DNA from: Prunus persica
Lineage: Eukaryota; Streptophyta; Magnoliopsida; Rosales; Rosaceae
Assembly (NCBI RefSeq): GCF_000346465.2
Contig: NC_034010.1
Coordinates: forward strand, 9,625,689 to 9,689,688
Length of the DNA: 64,000 bases
Direction of reading: 5' to 3'
In this document: positions 1 through 11,834 of the stretch, in pieces
How the letters are laid out: every line of letters starts with the position of its first letter
Position numbering within the stretch: the stretch's first letter is position 1
The notes under the pieces: generated by a model
Told to the model about the DNA's origin: nothing
Seen by the model: the letters and a program-made list of their open reading frames with translations, nothing else
The model's database searches: none
Made by a program: the position numbers and the translations under genes

Positions 1-275
1 CACCTTCTTATAGCTCCTATCTTCTTTGTGCTTTACAGTTTGTTGATATTCTATTTGTTTTTTTTAATTCTCACTCTTGAAGGGTTTATTACATTTGGGC
101 TTAGCTAGCTCTTATTGTATGGTGTTTGTTATATTGGGTTTTAGTCTTGGGGTTCTCATAACTATTTTGACGGGTTGAGGCATCACCAAGCCAACTAACA
201 GCTCCATCCACCCTCTCGGGCATCTGATATGGGTAAAATTTGGTTTTGATTTCATTTTTCATTTTTTTAAGATTC

Positions 276-278
<3 letters not shown>

Positions 279-323
<45 letters not shown>
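279..323. repeat. (TC)n microsatellite
   Basis: An uninterrupted CT/TC dinucleotide run of about 45 bp. It creates artificial low-complexity open frames on both strands, which I do not treat as genes. Confidence 0.95.
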
Positions 324-325
<2 letters not shown>

Positions 326-551
326 TTTAATATACAAGAACTTTTTTTTTTCTTTTCGGATTCACCCTTCCATTTGCAACAGTTCAAAATCATGCAAGTG
401 CCCTGTTGGAGATGTGGAATCTGATGAATACACCCACAGTTTGTGATTCATTTAAATTACAGTATGCAGACAAGGAATGATGCATTTGTTTGAGTTGATA
501 TCTTGTAGATTAGTCAGTTGAGCTTTGATTTTGTTTACTTCTCTTTTTGTA

Positions 552-731
552 GGTCAATGCTAATAAGCCTTCTTGGAAGATTGGTTCATCCTTAAAAAAA
601 AAAAAAACCATGAAACGTTTACCAAAAGTTAATATCATTCATGATTTGGATCTGATTGATGAGGATAGTCTGTTAACAGAAGAGAACTTAAAGAAACTCC
701 GGCTACTTCTGCGTAAGGCATCCTTCAATTG
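552..731 (+). other. Exon-like short ORF, unrecognised
   Basis: A pyrimidine-rich stretch ending in TAG precedes a short coding-like segment. From the ATG at 610 it reads as about 40 residues, with an acidic and leucine-rich middle (motif [20 protein letters not shown]), and stops at a TGA. A 13-A run lies just upstream and may be a slippage site or a decayed retrocopy feature. Codon use looks protein-like. I do not recognise the family, and no continuing exon is obvious in the following kilobase. It may be the last exon of a gene whose body lies to the left of the window, or a pseudo-exon. Confidence 0.3.
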
Positions 732-1440
732 ACTTATTTATTTATATTTTGTGAACTGTCTACATTGTTTGTCAACTTGGGACTTCTTTTCGGGTTACAT
801 GCAATTTTTGTGATTCTTTAACTATATATAGACTAGTGGAGTCATACTAGATGTTGATGCTTTTGGAGGTTCATAAAATTCTGGTGGTGGAATAAGTCTT
901 GCACAATTTGTTTTTGGTTCCACAACACACTAAAGGTTATGCACCTTTCAGGAAGAAAGCTTCTAATGTCGACTATATATGTTGTTGTTTGCTTCTGGTT
1001 AGTTGAACATCATCTCAAATTGAAAGGCCATCGATCATCAGTTTGTTTATGATGCATATTTTTCAGCGGGTCTTGTAAGTATCAAGCTGTTATTGTTAAT
1101 CTCAAGTTTCATATTCTTTGCGATTTGTTTAATTTGATATAATTTTTCACAATTCTTTGGTAGGATTTAAAAGACAAGTTTAGGCACTTCTTAGAACATT
1201 TAGCAAAAGTATGAAGCTGGTTATTTGTGCATTGCTTAGAATTTTTCTTTTGTGAGTTTATTTTAGTGCTTTAATATTTTTCTTTTTTGTTGTTGCTTTG
1301 TATTTAATTGTTTACTGAATACAATGTATAACACTTAATATGAATAACGAAACTTTTATGTTTTGCTGAAAAAGTGGAGTTTATTTCATTTTCTTATGAA
1401 GTGTTGAGCAATTATGATGATGAAAGTACTAAAATATTCG
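732..1440. other. Non-coding AT-rich DNA
   Basis: No open frame of note and no terminal repeats that I could pair. It may be intron or 3' flank of the small exon-like segment to the left. Confidence 0.4.
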
Positions 1441-1479
1441 AAAAGAAACCTATGGCCTTGTATAATTTTAAAATTGATG

Positions 1480-2167
1480 CCTTAAACATATGAGACATCA
1501 ATTACCCAGATTCAACAGACGTGTAATAGACATAAGGACAAGACTATTAGTAAAGTGAGGATGTTATAACTATCATTAAACATCACGTTATAGCATGGAA
1601 TTTTGTTTTTCCCTCTTAAGACATCGGAAAATATATCATTGGTGAAGTGATTCTTGTTAAACAACATGGTAAATATGGAGAACATGATGCCATAACAATA
1701 AGACACTACAATGGGTGAAAATATTTGATACTAATTATCTTAAAGACAACGGATAATGTAGGAGAAGTGAAGTGGTTCTCCTTAAAAGGCATTGAAACTT
1801 TAAACAAATCGATGCTTATGACATACGTACACTACAATGTTTAAGAAAACACTGATACTAAATTTATTATAGACATCAGAAAATAAAACATAGGTGAAGT
1901 GGTTCTTCTGAAAAGGCATTAATGGTATACAAAGAACCATTGTTGTCGTCAAAGACATCGGAAGTCAACATAATTTGGACAAAAGTCAACAACTAAAGCT
2001 CATTAAGGCATCACTTTCGTTGAAGAAACCAATGCTGTTTATGCAAAAGGCATCGGTTTTTCCCCAATGCCTTTTACCCTTTTTAGTATCACCTTACGAG
2101 GCATCAGTATGTGATAGTAAAAGGCATCGGTTTTTCCCCAATGCCCATTAGCCTTTTTGTAGTAGTG
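1480..2167 (+). mobile_element. CACTA-type transposon right end (non-autonomous fragment)
   Basis: The right boundary reads CTTTTTGTAGTAGTG, the reverse complement of a CACTACTACAAAAAG terminus typical of CACTA elements. Inside it the motifs AGACATCGG and AAAGGCATCGG recur roughly every 50-120 bp. Two of the last copies form the inverted pair GGCATCGGTTTTTCCCCAATGCC. That is the usual subterminal repeat architecture of this superfamily. I found no matching left terminus, so the start is approximate and the copy is probably truncated. It has no coding capacity. Confidence 0.6.
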
Positions 2168-2201
2168 AACACGCATTTTATTTGGCAGAAATTATTGTTT
2201 T

Positions 2202-2355
2202 TCTTAGTACAAGCGATAGTCTAAATTAGAGGGAGTGGGTTTCTCACTCATGCACACACACAAACACACTACATGATGCCATGGGGATTCAAACCTGAGA
2301 CCACTAGTCTGCCAGTCAAGGCCGTTTTCCACTAGGCAAGATCCCGTTGGTGGCT
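2202..2355 (-). mobile_element. SINE retrotransposon (tRNA-derived, Au-like)
   Basis: Read on the minus strand, an internal RNA polymerase III promoter is visible. A box-B-like GGTTTGAATCC lies at 2285-2295 and a box-A-like GATCTTGCCTAGTGG near 2329-2343. They are followed by a TGTGTGTG-rich body and an A-rich tail. The unit is flanked by perfect 14-bp direct repeats GAAATTATTGTTTT at 2188-2201 and 2356-2369, as expected for target-primed retrotransposition. It encodes no protein. The resemblance to Au-type plant SINEs comes from general knowledge of the tail and box spacing. The family name is an inference. Confidence 0.72.
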
Positions 2356-2369
2356 GAAATTATTGTTTT

Positions 2370-3560
2370 AATTGTTGCAAGGCGAATTATTGTTTGGCCT
2401 TATGGTCTTAATTGTTCCAACAGGTTTTCTATTCTAAGACCATCTCCAAGGTAGTGTTAGTATTATGCCCTTAAAGCCAACTAATTATTCAATAGTTAAT
2501 GTTAAGGTCATCTTTAATAATGACTTAATAAGTTATTTATGGGCAAGAACATTTGTTTTCAAATCTTGATTCATAATCTAATATCATAAATGTAAAGCAA
2601 CAATAATCCTAGGAATATGAAAGAGAACATGAGAACTATGTTATGAGATTGCATACATTAAGACTTCTCATGGTTCCTAGTCAAATCCTAAAAGTGTTCT
2701 TGGTCATAAGATTATCAATTGGGCATTTATCTTTTGGAAAGACCAGTACACACTACATCTTCTCTAATTAGAGGATGACAAGGTCTTAAGTTTTTGAGTG
2801 TAGTGACACCAAGATAAGTGTGTAGGTGGTTGCAGGAAAACAAGTACACTGAACGCAATAAAAAATATGAGTTCTAGAATGGAAATCTTTACTTACATAT
2901 CAAACTAGAACTCATAAGTTGCAATGTGAACTAATCCTTAGACCCGAGACATCATAGTTGTCTTGTGGCTATATTGTTTGTCTTTGAAGGCACTATACAA
3001 TTTTGTTATAAAAACGTGACCTAAAGGTGCGTGTGTGGACTCTCAATAAATCCTAGAGATGAATGAATGTACAAGGAATCTCTACTCTTAGTAAGGAGAA
3101 AAAATGCTCTTGAAATATGATTGATCAAATTTTTGCGCAAAGTAGTGGATAAGATTTCAAAGAAGAAGTCTTCATATCATTACCAGGATAATCATATAAG
3201 ACATAATTCACACTAAGGTTTTGACATAAGATTCCATAACCTAAAAATGTGAATAAGGAGTATTGTACAAGAGAATGATTCAGTAGCACACATTCAAACT
3301 TGAATAGGTTCTTCACCATTTCTATTTAGCTTGGATAGCCATGACATGCTGCTAGGCGGCAACCGTGGTTTGTGGAAGTTATGTGAGGTTCAATAACAAT
3401 CGACCTTCACCAATAAGAAGAATTAAATGGTGGGATTTAATTTATAATCAACTTAAAGGAGTTAAGTCAACCCACTGCCTTACTAAAAGAAACCTACAAA
3501 TCACACATCAAAAAATGTTGTCAAGGGAACAAATGAAGAGGAAAGTAATTTGAGATTGAA
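2370..3560. other. Unclassified non-coding, repeat-like DNA
   Basis: Only short spurious open frames. No paired termini were seen. The text from about 2815 (GTAGGTGGTTGCAGG onwards) looks like retrotransposon-derived DNA, but I could not assign it. Confidence 0.3.
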
Positions 3561-3569
3561 AATCAAAGT

Positions 3570-4334
3570 AAACATGCTTGACCAAAACGATTGACCAAGT
3601 CAAACTACTTAGACTATGAGTGTGACTTAATAGTTAAGTCACAAATCATAATTAGATGTTAGTTACAAAATTAGTTTGACATTAGACTAGATTTGGGCTT
3701 TAAATCAATTGAGGGTAAAAAGGAAAATACGCAAAGACCAATTGAGCCCGAGAATAAGTGTTGTATGACAACACAAATTCAAGTGAGCCCAAGAGAAGCC
3801 CAAACAATGGCCGATTTTCTTAGTGTGGTTTTTCCTCACTTGTGTGACTTGTCTATATAAGTCACACATAGGACCATTCTCAAGGTTAGGGTTCTAAGCC
3901 TCCTAATATTTAGGTTGTGGTGTTGAAGGAGAAATTCTCCCTCCACCTCTGCTAACAATTGGTCCACCAAGAGAATGAGTCTAGCATCTCCACTAAATAG
4001 TTTCTCTTCTCTTCACCTTTACACATTTAGTGTGATGAACTAGAGGGTACCTCTCTTGGTACGTTGTTGAAGAATCCTAGAAGATTCAAGCAAGGAAGAA
4101 GGCCTTACCTAAGGTGAAATACTTGGTTCTACCAAGATGGACTCCAAGGGTAATCCCACAACCTTTTTCCCTTTTGTTTTATGCACATAAGAGATTAGGC
4201 TTCAATATACTTGGCTAAATTGGATAGATATTAGCTAAATATATTTTAAAGATTATCATCTGCTTCTTTAATGTTTGATTCATGATTATTGTGGCTAATA
4301 ATCTAATAAAAGAATTTTAAATATATTTTCCTTC
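3570..4334 (+). repeat. 5' LTR of a copia-like element (left edge approximate)
   Basis: The right edge is set by a primer-binding site TGGTATCAGGAGTC just after 4334, complementary to initiator-Met tRNA as in many copia elements. A TATATAAG box near 3854 would fit the U3/R promoter. The central 200 bp, from about 3978 to 4195, recurs at 7017-7232, as an LTR pair should. I could not fix the 5' end because the second copy is incomplete. Confidence 0.55.
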
Positions 4335-4348
4335 AAGTGGTATCAGGA
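4335..4348 (+). other. Copia primer-binding site
   Basis: TGGTATCAGGAGTC directly follows the LTR. It differs slightly from the canonical TGGTATCAGAGC sequence that pairs with the 3' end of initiator-Met tRNA. Confidence 0.55.
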
Positions 4349-6190
4349 GTCTAATCTCTTTATGCCTTTTCTTTTGGTTATTGGAAATCAATATGGGCTT
4401 AAGTTCAAATTTGTGTAAATGTTGTGCTATGTTTTTCATCCATAAATATAAGATATAGGAATTATGGGATATATCAAAAAGTAGTTTCAAACGAGGGCAC
4501 AATGGGGTTGGCGGCATTGGGGTAATTTTTGGGCCCTCTTGCTATTTTATGCTTATGTGTGAGTACTTTACATGGTTGTGTTGGTCTTGAAATTTTAAGC
4601 ATGAATATGATCTTTTCATGATTTTAGGATTTATGTGTGAATTTATGAAGTGTCAAAAAGGAATGAAATGTTCATTGTGTTCTTGAGTTGTTCATCATTT
4701 TTTTTATTTATCCAAGAGATCATGCTTTTTGATTCTCTAGGTGTTATTTGGTGTGATTGATTTATGTTAGTCAAAAACATTTTATGACAATTAACACCAA
4801 ACTTGTAAATGAGAATAAAGATGCTTTTGGTACAAAAGATGATGGCACCATAGTGATGTCATCTCTCACCAACTTCTCACCAACCCTTACACACACACAC
4901 TCAAAGCCTATGGCCGGCCCACCTTGAGGGAGATCTAATTTGTGGTCTTCTTGAAATTTCAAAAAGTTTAGGGGGCTTTATGCAATTTTTAAAATTACAA
5001 TTTTGCCTAAACTTTAATTAATTATGGTTTTACCCCAATAATTGTTTATTTGATTAAATTGAATGTTTCAATGAATTTAAGCCCATATTATCCAATAACA
5101 AGTTTTTAAGTTGCATTCCAAATTAATTATCTAATTATATTAAATAATTAAAGGATGATTATGGAATTAAGGTCCCAAATACAATTGAGCTATATCATTG
5201 GCTGTTATTCATTACATGAATGGATTGGACTGATTTAGTGGTTGTAAATTTGTTTATTCAAAAATTATTTTCTAAATAAAGTCCACTGGTCTTTAAGTTT
5301 TCTATTCTCAAATAGATTTGTAAGTAGGAAGGAGGCCCATTGAAGAAAACTCGAGGAGGAAGAATTAAGTCCAAGACTTAGATTACTACGAGGTCCAATG
5401 CCCATCAAACATGAATGTTTTACACAGTTAAAAAGCGTAATAAAATCAATCACCTTCCTAAAGACCTAATATCTGACATATTGGTTCAATGTTGGATCAA
5501 AATAAAAGTTCATAATCATCCATGAGCCTATAGAAAACTATTTAACTAAACTTAAGGAATGCAAAGCGGTTAGTAGTAGTGCATTATAAAAAATAAGTGG
5601 GAGTATTAAACAACTACCAATATGATTGGGAAAAATAGTTGTCCGAGGCTAAGTAATTTAATTGGATTAAAACATAATATGATGAGACCTTAAGAACCCT
5701 CAAGCTAAATTAAGTAGATAAACGATAGAATTTTTGAAAGACTAGTCATGGTGGACTCTCATTAAGCATAAGTTTTTGCCATAGGCTTGCAGTCAGATAT
5801 GGGGGACTCAAAAGCGAAGTACTTACGTCCATTTCATACATCAGATGTTGCAAATATAGGCAACAAACTTGACCAATAATTTAATATAATAAGGCTATGT
5901 TCAAACCTCTATACAAGCATGGTGGGCTAATGCTTAACTAGTACAATGGTACCTCATGATAATATTTGGGGGCACACTTTTGCTAGAACCCAAATTAGAT
6001 GGGAACTAACATCAAGATGTGAATGAGTAGAATGACTCTCTCTCTATTATTTGAGAAATCCCAAGAACCTATTATGGTGCAGTGAACCAGGTAATAGGGA
6101 GCTTTCCATCCCACTAAAAGTCTTATAAATAAAGATTATGGAAATCGTTTAAAATAGTGGGAGGAGCCATACTATTTTTAAGACCCAAAA
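4349..6190 (+). other. Decayed copia internal region (gag side)
   Basis: This lies between the primer-binding site and the first recognisable protease sequence. I see no continuous gag frame. Numerous stops and indels suggest long decay, or that other repeats are mixed in. Confidence 0.35.
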
Positions 6191-6193
6191 TCT

Positions 6194-7016
6194 ATGGCCT
6201 TAATAAAACAATATATTTTATTTGCTGTGTTTGTTGATACTTCTGTTAACACCCCATCCAAAACACTTAACATAGCAAGCCTTATAAACCATAAAATACC
6301 AACATGGATTAGCTTCCATAAGCATGCTAAAGGAAAGAAGAGATGTAATGTGCATCTTTCATGCCCAAGGATAATAGATTCAGGAGCTAGTAGACACGTA
6401 TGCCATACATTGCAAGGACTAGCAAATCATTAGAAGTTATCAAGAAGAGAAATAGTTTTACGTGTTAGAAATGGTTTCCAGATCTTTGCGAGCGCAGTAG
6501 GCACTTTTCTCCTCAAGCTACCACAAGGAGAGACACTTGACCTTAAAGATTGTCTTTATTTTGCAAGCTACATAAAGAACTTAATATTTGTCTTAGCACT
6601 GGTAAAAGAAGATTTTTCTTTAACATTTAACAAAATGGGATGTTCTTTACATCAAGGCAGTCGACTCATACGTAATGGTACTATGATCGATGGTCTCTAC
6701 TAAATTCATAATGTAGAAATTAGCAACTGTCCTATAGACATGGAAATGCTAGGACCTAAGAGGCCTAGAAAATAAATCAATCTGACTCAAATATGGCACC
6801 AAAAATTTAGGACACATCAACCAGGATAGGATTTAGAGGATGACAAAGCAGAGATATCTTGAATCATTAGGTCCAGTTCCCATGTCCACCTGCGAATCCT
6901 ATCTACAAGGCAAAATGTCAAATCTACCATTTACAGGAAAAGGAAAAAGAGTCATTGAACTTCTTGAATTGATCCATACTGATATGTGTGGACCACTATC
7001 CACCACAACAAGAGGA
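6194..7016 (+). pseudogene. Copia pol fragment: protease and pre-integrase/integrase start
   Basis: A broken polyprotein on the plus strand. The aspartic protease signature IIDSGASRHVC is at about 6370. It is followed by LPQGETLDLKDCLYF, the typical downstream strand of the copia protease, and then a GAG-pre-integrase segment ending in the first integrase strand (ELIHTDMCGPLS, near 6965-7000). Several in-frame stops and frameshifts separate these pieces, so no protein can be made. The integrase then runs straight into LTR sequence at about 7016. The integrase core, reverse transcriptase and RNase H are therefore missing. This is an internally deleted relic. Confidence 0.8.
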
Positions 7017-7232
7017 GTCTACCATCTCTACTCTCTTGGTTGCTCTTCTCTTCACCTTTGCACATTTGGCGCGGTGAATTAGAGGGTACCTCTCTTGGTA
7101 CCTTGTTGAAGAAATCCTAGAAGATTCAAGCAAGGAAGAAGGCCTTACATGAGGGGAAATACTTGGTTCTACTAAGATGGACTTCAAGGGTAATCCCACA
7201 ACCTTTTTCCCTTTTATTTTGTGCATATAAGA
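7017..7232 (+). repeat. Partial 3' LTR of the same copia-like element
   Basis: This matches the central part of the LTR at about 3978-4195, including GAGGGTACCTCTCTTGGTAC and AAGATTCAAGCAAGGAAGAA. The match starts abruptly inside integrase sequence at a short shared stretch (GTCTA-CATCTC) and stops after CATAAGA. The element thus lost both its pol 3' half and the outer LTR parts. Confidence 0.7.
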
Positions 7233-8175
7233 ATTTTATGTGCACAATTTAAGCATTTTATATAGGGTAATTTTTATTTTACTATAGTGAAGTTTATTGA
7301 GTTTCAACCTTCGATACATCAAGTTTTTTTGGTCCAAGTCGCATATATAAGATATATTTTCCTATCACTTTCATACATCCGTTAGTTTGACCATCATGTT
7401 TTCCAATTAAACAATGACACGGCAATCAATGGTGCTGCGCGGACTCACTCATATTTTGCCACGTGGACTACATATTCAAAATATATTTAATTAACTAATT
7501 TAAATTGTAGAAAATATTGAAATATTAATTTATGTTTAAAAAAAACTCTTTCACTTCACCGGCTCCTCCTTTCCTCCCCCTAAATCCATCAACCCCAAAG
7601 CCTCAATACCCTTCAGCCAATCCCTAGCTGTGAAGTAGTGGTGTGAAGTAGAGGAAGATGAAAAGGGTGTGAAAGAAGCACCTTCACTAGTGGCTATGGG
7701 CTCCATTGAAATAACTAATCGCATCAAAGGCTAAAGATTGAACGACCAAACCAGAAAGTCCAATTTTTTTTTCTTCTTTTAAACAAGAAAAACCCTAGCC
7801 ATGGTTGTTAGGTTTCTTTTAAACATGAAAATCCCTAAGTCAACTATCAGATTCAATCTCCAATACCAGACCCCATGTTAGAGCCAAGAGCCTCAACACC
7901 CCACCTCAAATCCCAGTGCCATATGTAGTTTCCAACCCACCATACCCGATGTAGGCTCGCAACCACTCATCCAACATCATCGGGCACTGACAAACTTGGG
8001 GACAAACTTCGGGCACTAACAAACGAGTTTGTAGATAGGCGGCATGCTCAATTCTGAGTTATAACGAAAGAGTAAAAGTTCAGAAATGAAAAGGACGTAA
8101 TGGAAATTTTCAATTTGTTATTGCTATAGTACCCCCAACATTTCTTCTTCCTTTTTTTTTCTTGCGACAGTCACT
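7233..8175. other. Unclassified repeat-like DNA, left of hAT element
   Basis: No gene. The start (GGGTAATTTTTATTTTACTATAG) resembles the terminal region of a Mutator-like or other transposon, but I found no inverted partner. The sequence CACTGTAGCAAC continues as CAGTTACTATTCAAC after the hAT element at 11827, so this and the DNA to the right once formed one repeat. Confidence 0.35.
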
Positions 8176-8199
8176 GTAGCAACTAGGCCTGGCAATGGG

Positions 8200-8335
8200 T
8201 CGTGTCATGTCGAGATTTTAAACAGGTCAAAAAGGTCAACCCGAACACGACCCGTTTAATAAACGGGTTAAAAATTGTCAACCTGAACACGACCCGTTTA
8301 TAAACGGGTTGACACGACCCAACCCATGTAACTCG
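8200..8335. repeat. Left subterminal palindrome cluster of the hAT element
   Basis: Repeated CGACCCGTTTA-TAAACGGGTT hairpins with 8-9 bp arms. They are matched by similar palindromes in the right end at 11630-11740, and probably serve as transposase-binding sites. Confidence 0.7.
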
Positions 8336-8809
8336 TCAGCTGTTCATTTTTTTATTTATAACTAAATCAATAATTTTAACAATTCGATAAAACTTCCCCC
8401 AAATACAACCTAAGTAAATAATTAAATACAAATACATATTCATCAGTTCAAGTTCAACTCCAAATTGAACAGAAAAGTTAAAGTTCAACTCCAAATTGAA
8501 CAGAAAAGTTCAAATCAAGTTACAAAAGTGAAATAATTACAACACAAAATACAAATGAAAACCAACTTAATAATAATCAGTCTTCATCTTTCATTCAACT
8601 ACATCAACTCTGTCCACCAACAGTGACTGTATTAGAGCCCTCTACAGAATCTGTAACATTTATTTCCATCTTGCTAATATCCTCAGTCAATTCTTCTAGG
8701 TTGGGTGCTAAAGTACAATTTTCTACAAATCAAATAATAAGGATTAAGTTGATGTTGAAAAGAAATAGATACAAGAAATAAGAATTAAAGTTAGAGCAAA
8801 TATACCTCT

Positions 8810-10830
8810 GCCAAATATCCAATCACGTGTACAAATTAGTGCCTCAACATTTTCAGGCTTAAGAGCACTACAATACTGATCAAGGACTCTACCACCAACA
8901 CTAAATGCCGACTCAGATGCAACTGTGGATATTGGAATAGATAGTAAATCACGTGCCAAAATTGATAGTTCAGGATATTGAAATTGGTTCACTTTCCAGA
9001 AATCAAGAACATTCAACTTTGTCTTCCTGTCAATTTTGGGCTCATCCAAATACAATTGTAACTGAGTCTTTTGGGCAGAAGTGGTAATCTCCTCACTTTC
9101 AAAGTTATCAAATTCCTATAAATAAAAAATTATAACATTCATATGAGCACAAACAGTCAAATGTGTATTAAACTTTTATGTGTTCCTATAAAAATAAATA
9201 GTTATTTACCTTCATAACATCCAAGCATTCTTTAGAAACCATGTCATCAACATGAGAACGAGCACCATTTGAGATACTTGAAGTACCAAAAACAGATTCA
9301 AAAGAAGAAAATATCCAAACATATAAATCAAAGAGAGAAAACAACATATCAGGAACTTCAGTCATTTCTTCAGAGTTGTAACCATACAACCTTTTATAAC
9401 AAAATTCTACAAACTGAATTTTGTATCTAGCATCCAATATTACAGCAATTGCAAGGATCAAACTATACTCTTTCCAATACTTATCGAACTTTTCCATCAT
9501 TTCAGTTGCCATAGATTTCATGAAACTATCTGAATCAACCTTCACATTTCTCAAAGTATCGTCCACCATAAAAACTTGAGGAAAATACAGATTTTCTGTT
9601 GGGTATTTAGTTCCAGAAAACAAACAAGTCACATCATAAAACACCTTAAGAAACTTGCTAAGTTTTTTCAATTTTCCCCACTCATCTTGAGAAAGAGAAT
9701 GTTTGTAATTAGAATCACTCAATTGTAAATGCAGAAACGCATGTTGATAACAAAGTGCACTGCCAATCATAAGAAATGTGGAGTTCCATCTAGTGGGTAC
9801 ATCTTGACGCAATCCTGTTTTACATTCTAAAGAAACTTGTGCAGTACAATCTAGGAATTTATGTTTCCTCCCTTGAGAACCTCTAACATACTTAATGCTT
9901 TACCTAATTTTCCCCACAGAATCATCAATGTGTTTTAACCCATCTTGCACTATTAAGTTAAGAATGTGAGCACAACATCGAACATGAAAAAACTTTCCAT
10001 TCATTAATAATGCATCCTTTAAATTAAGTTGGCCCTTCAACAACTCAACAAAAGTATCATTTGAAGATGCATTGTCTAAAGTCATTGAAAAAAGTTTCTT
10101 TTCCATCCCCCAGTCAATCAACAACCTATAGATTTTCTCACACAATGCAACACTAGTATGAGGAGGAGGCATAAAACTAAAATTCAATATTCTTTTCTGC
10201 AATTTCTAATTAACATCAATAAAATGGATAGTGAGACAAAGATAACTATCTGTGGTTATAGACGTCCATAAATCAGATGTCAAACGAACTCTTCAAGGAA
10301 CTGAACCCAAAATTTCCTCAAGCTTAGCTTTTTCTCTATTATAAAGACTCAACACATCAGCCTTTGCAGTATTACGAGATACCAATTTAAAATCAGCACA
10401 AACATAAACAGTTGCCTAATTCCAGCATACTCAACAAACTGAAAGGGTAGGTCATGCGTGATAACATGGAAGACCTTGTTAAGATAGCCCTATCAGATTT
10501 AGATAATAATAACTGGCCTAAATCACGAGTATCAGTTTTCACACAAGAATCAATATGACACTTCAAATTCCCAGTACCATATCTACTATCACACAAATAT
10601 TTTTTACCACATTTCATACACTTTGCTCTTTGCTCATTATTTTCATCTATAGGAAGAATTTCAAATTGAGTCCATACCACTGATGTGAGTTTTCTACGCC
10701 GCTTACCAGTTTAAGTTACAATTGCATTGTTGTTGTTTGATGGATCTGAATCAACCACATTGTTTCTAACTTCTCCAACTCCACCTTCAGCACTTTCGGA
10801 TACACCTTCAAAAAGATTCATTCCACCTAT
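8810..10830 (-). pseudogene. hAT transposase pseudogene (BED finger, RNase H core, dimerisation domain)
   Basis: Domains run in the expected order on the minus strand. A BED zinc finger (C-x2-C then H-x4-C, motif RAKCMKCGKKY) lies at about 10640-10540. The catalytic core includes RLTSDLW near 10280, MTLDNASSND near 10080 and RWNSTF near 9800. The C-terminal hAT dimerisation domain (LLSIPISTVASESAFSVGGR) lies near 8960-8890. A probable intron separates 9208 from about 9115. In-frame stops lie at 10711-10713, 10293-10295, 10206-10208 and 9900-9902, with at least one frameshift between the finger and the core. No functional product can be made, although the core and dimerisation segments stay open for hundreds of bases, which suggests moderate age. 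Confidence 0.88.
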
Positions 10831-11629
10831 ATGAAACATAATAATTTTATATTAAAAAAATAATAATCAAGCAGAAACTGTGCAACAAAACAACAACGAA
10901 TTTAATAAAAAAAACACTTACAAAATTATAAATTCCAACACCTCCAATCGAACCTGAAATGAAATAAAAAAATTCAATACCATAAGTAAATTAGAAATAG
11001 AACAACAACAAAACAACACTATTAATCTTGATGCTATTGTCTGCCAGTACATTATTGATAGGTTTCGCTGGCTTTATTTCACCACTATCATCACATTCAC
11101 AATCAAATATTATAATAATTAGTTTCTCTTTAAGAACCCCAAAAAAAAAAATTCAAAAAACCACCAATCTAAGATTCTAAGACAACCCAAATAAAATAAT
11201 CAGAAACCAATAGAATAAATAAAAACTGGAAAAGGAATTCCGTCAAATGCAAACTAAGCACAAGAAAATGAACCTACCTTTAAATCTGATCTGGGTATCG
11301 AGACCAATCCTCTTGGTATTTATTGAAAGGTAGAGAGAGAGTCGAGAGGTAGACGAAGATGAGACCAAAGCAGAGGGAGTAAAGAGATGAGGCTTGGATT
11401 GGACTTGGAGAGGAGAGAACTGGTTTGGTGAGCACTGAGCAGACTGAGGCTAGGCGGCTGTGTGAAAAGGTCGTTTGTATCAAAGCGTATGAGTGAGAGG
11501 CTAGGGTTATGAACTTATGAATATATATGCGTGTTATTATTTTTAGAGGCTATTAAATTATTAGTAAGTATTCTGCTAGGGTTTTAGAGTTTGCAAATAA
11601 AACAAGTTAATGGGTTTGATGCCGGTTGA

Positions 11630-11820
11630 CACGACCCGTGACACAACCCTTTTAATAAACGGGTTAGACATGTATTATAGCGGATTAACGAGTTGACCTG
11701 AAACCCACCCATTTAATAAAAGGGTTGACCGAAAATTGACCTTTTTTTTATCGTGCGGGTCGAACCTGCTAATTTCTCGTACAGGTTTCGAGTCGTATAT
11801 CGGGTCGTGTCCGACATTGC
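11630..11820. repeat. Right subterminal palindrome cluster of the hAT element
   Basis: Degenerate copies of the left-end palindrome (TTTTAATAAACGGGTT and CATTTAATAAAAGGGTTG), together with CGGGTCGTGT motifs next to the terminal repeat. Confidence 0.65.
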
Positions 11821-11834
11821 CACCCCATAGCAAC

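Larger units (their letters stand above)
8184..11826 (-). mobile_element. hAT transposon, complete but inactive
   Basis: Termini are TAGGCCTGGCAATG on the left and CATTGCCACCCC on the right, which pair as short inverted repeats. The flanks are 8-bp target-site duplications, GTAGCAAC at 8176-8183 and ATAGCAAC at 11827-11834, differing at one base. Both ends hold clusters of ACCCGTTTA-TAAACGGGT palindromes and CACGACCC motifs, the likely transposase-binding subterminal repeats. The transposase runs on the minus strand and carries several stops. The 3.6-kb length and the content fit a plant hAT element of the DAYSLEEPER/RICESLEEPER-like group. Confidence 0.9.

Noticed and set aside
240..446. Open frames through the (TC)n tract on both strands
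   Set aside because: They are alternating Ser/Leu or Arg/Glu runs produced by the microsatellite.
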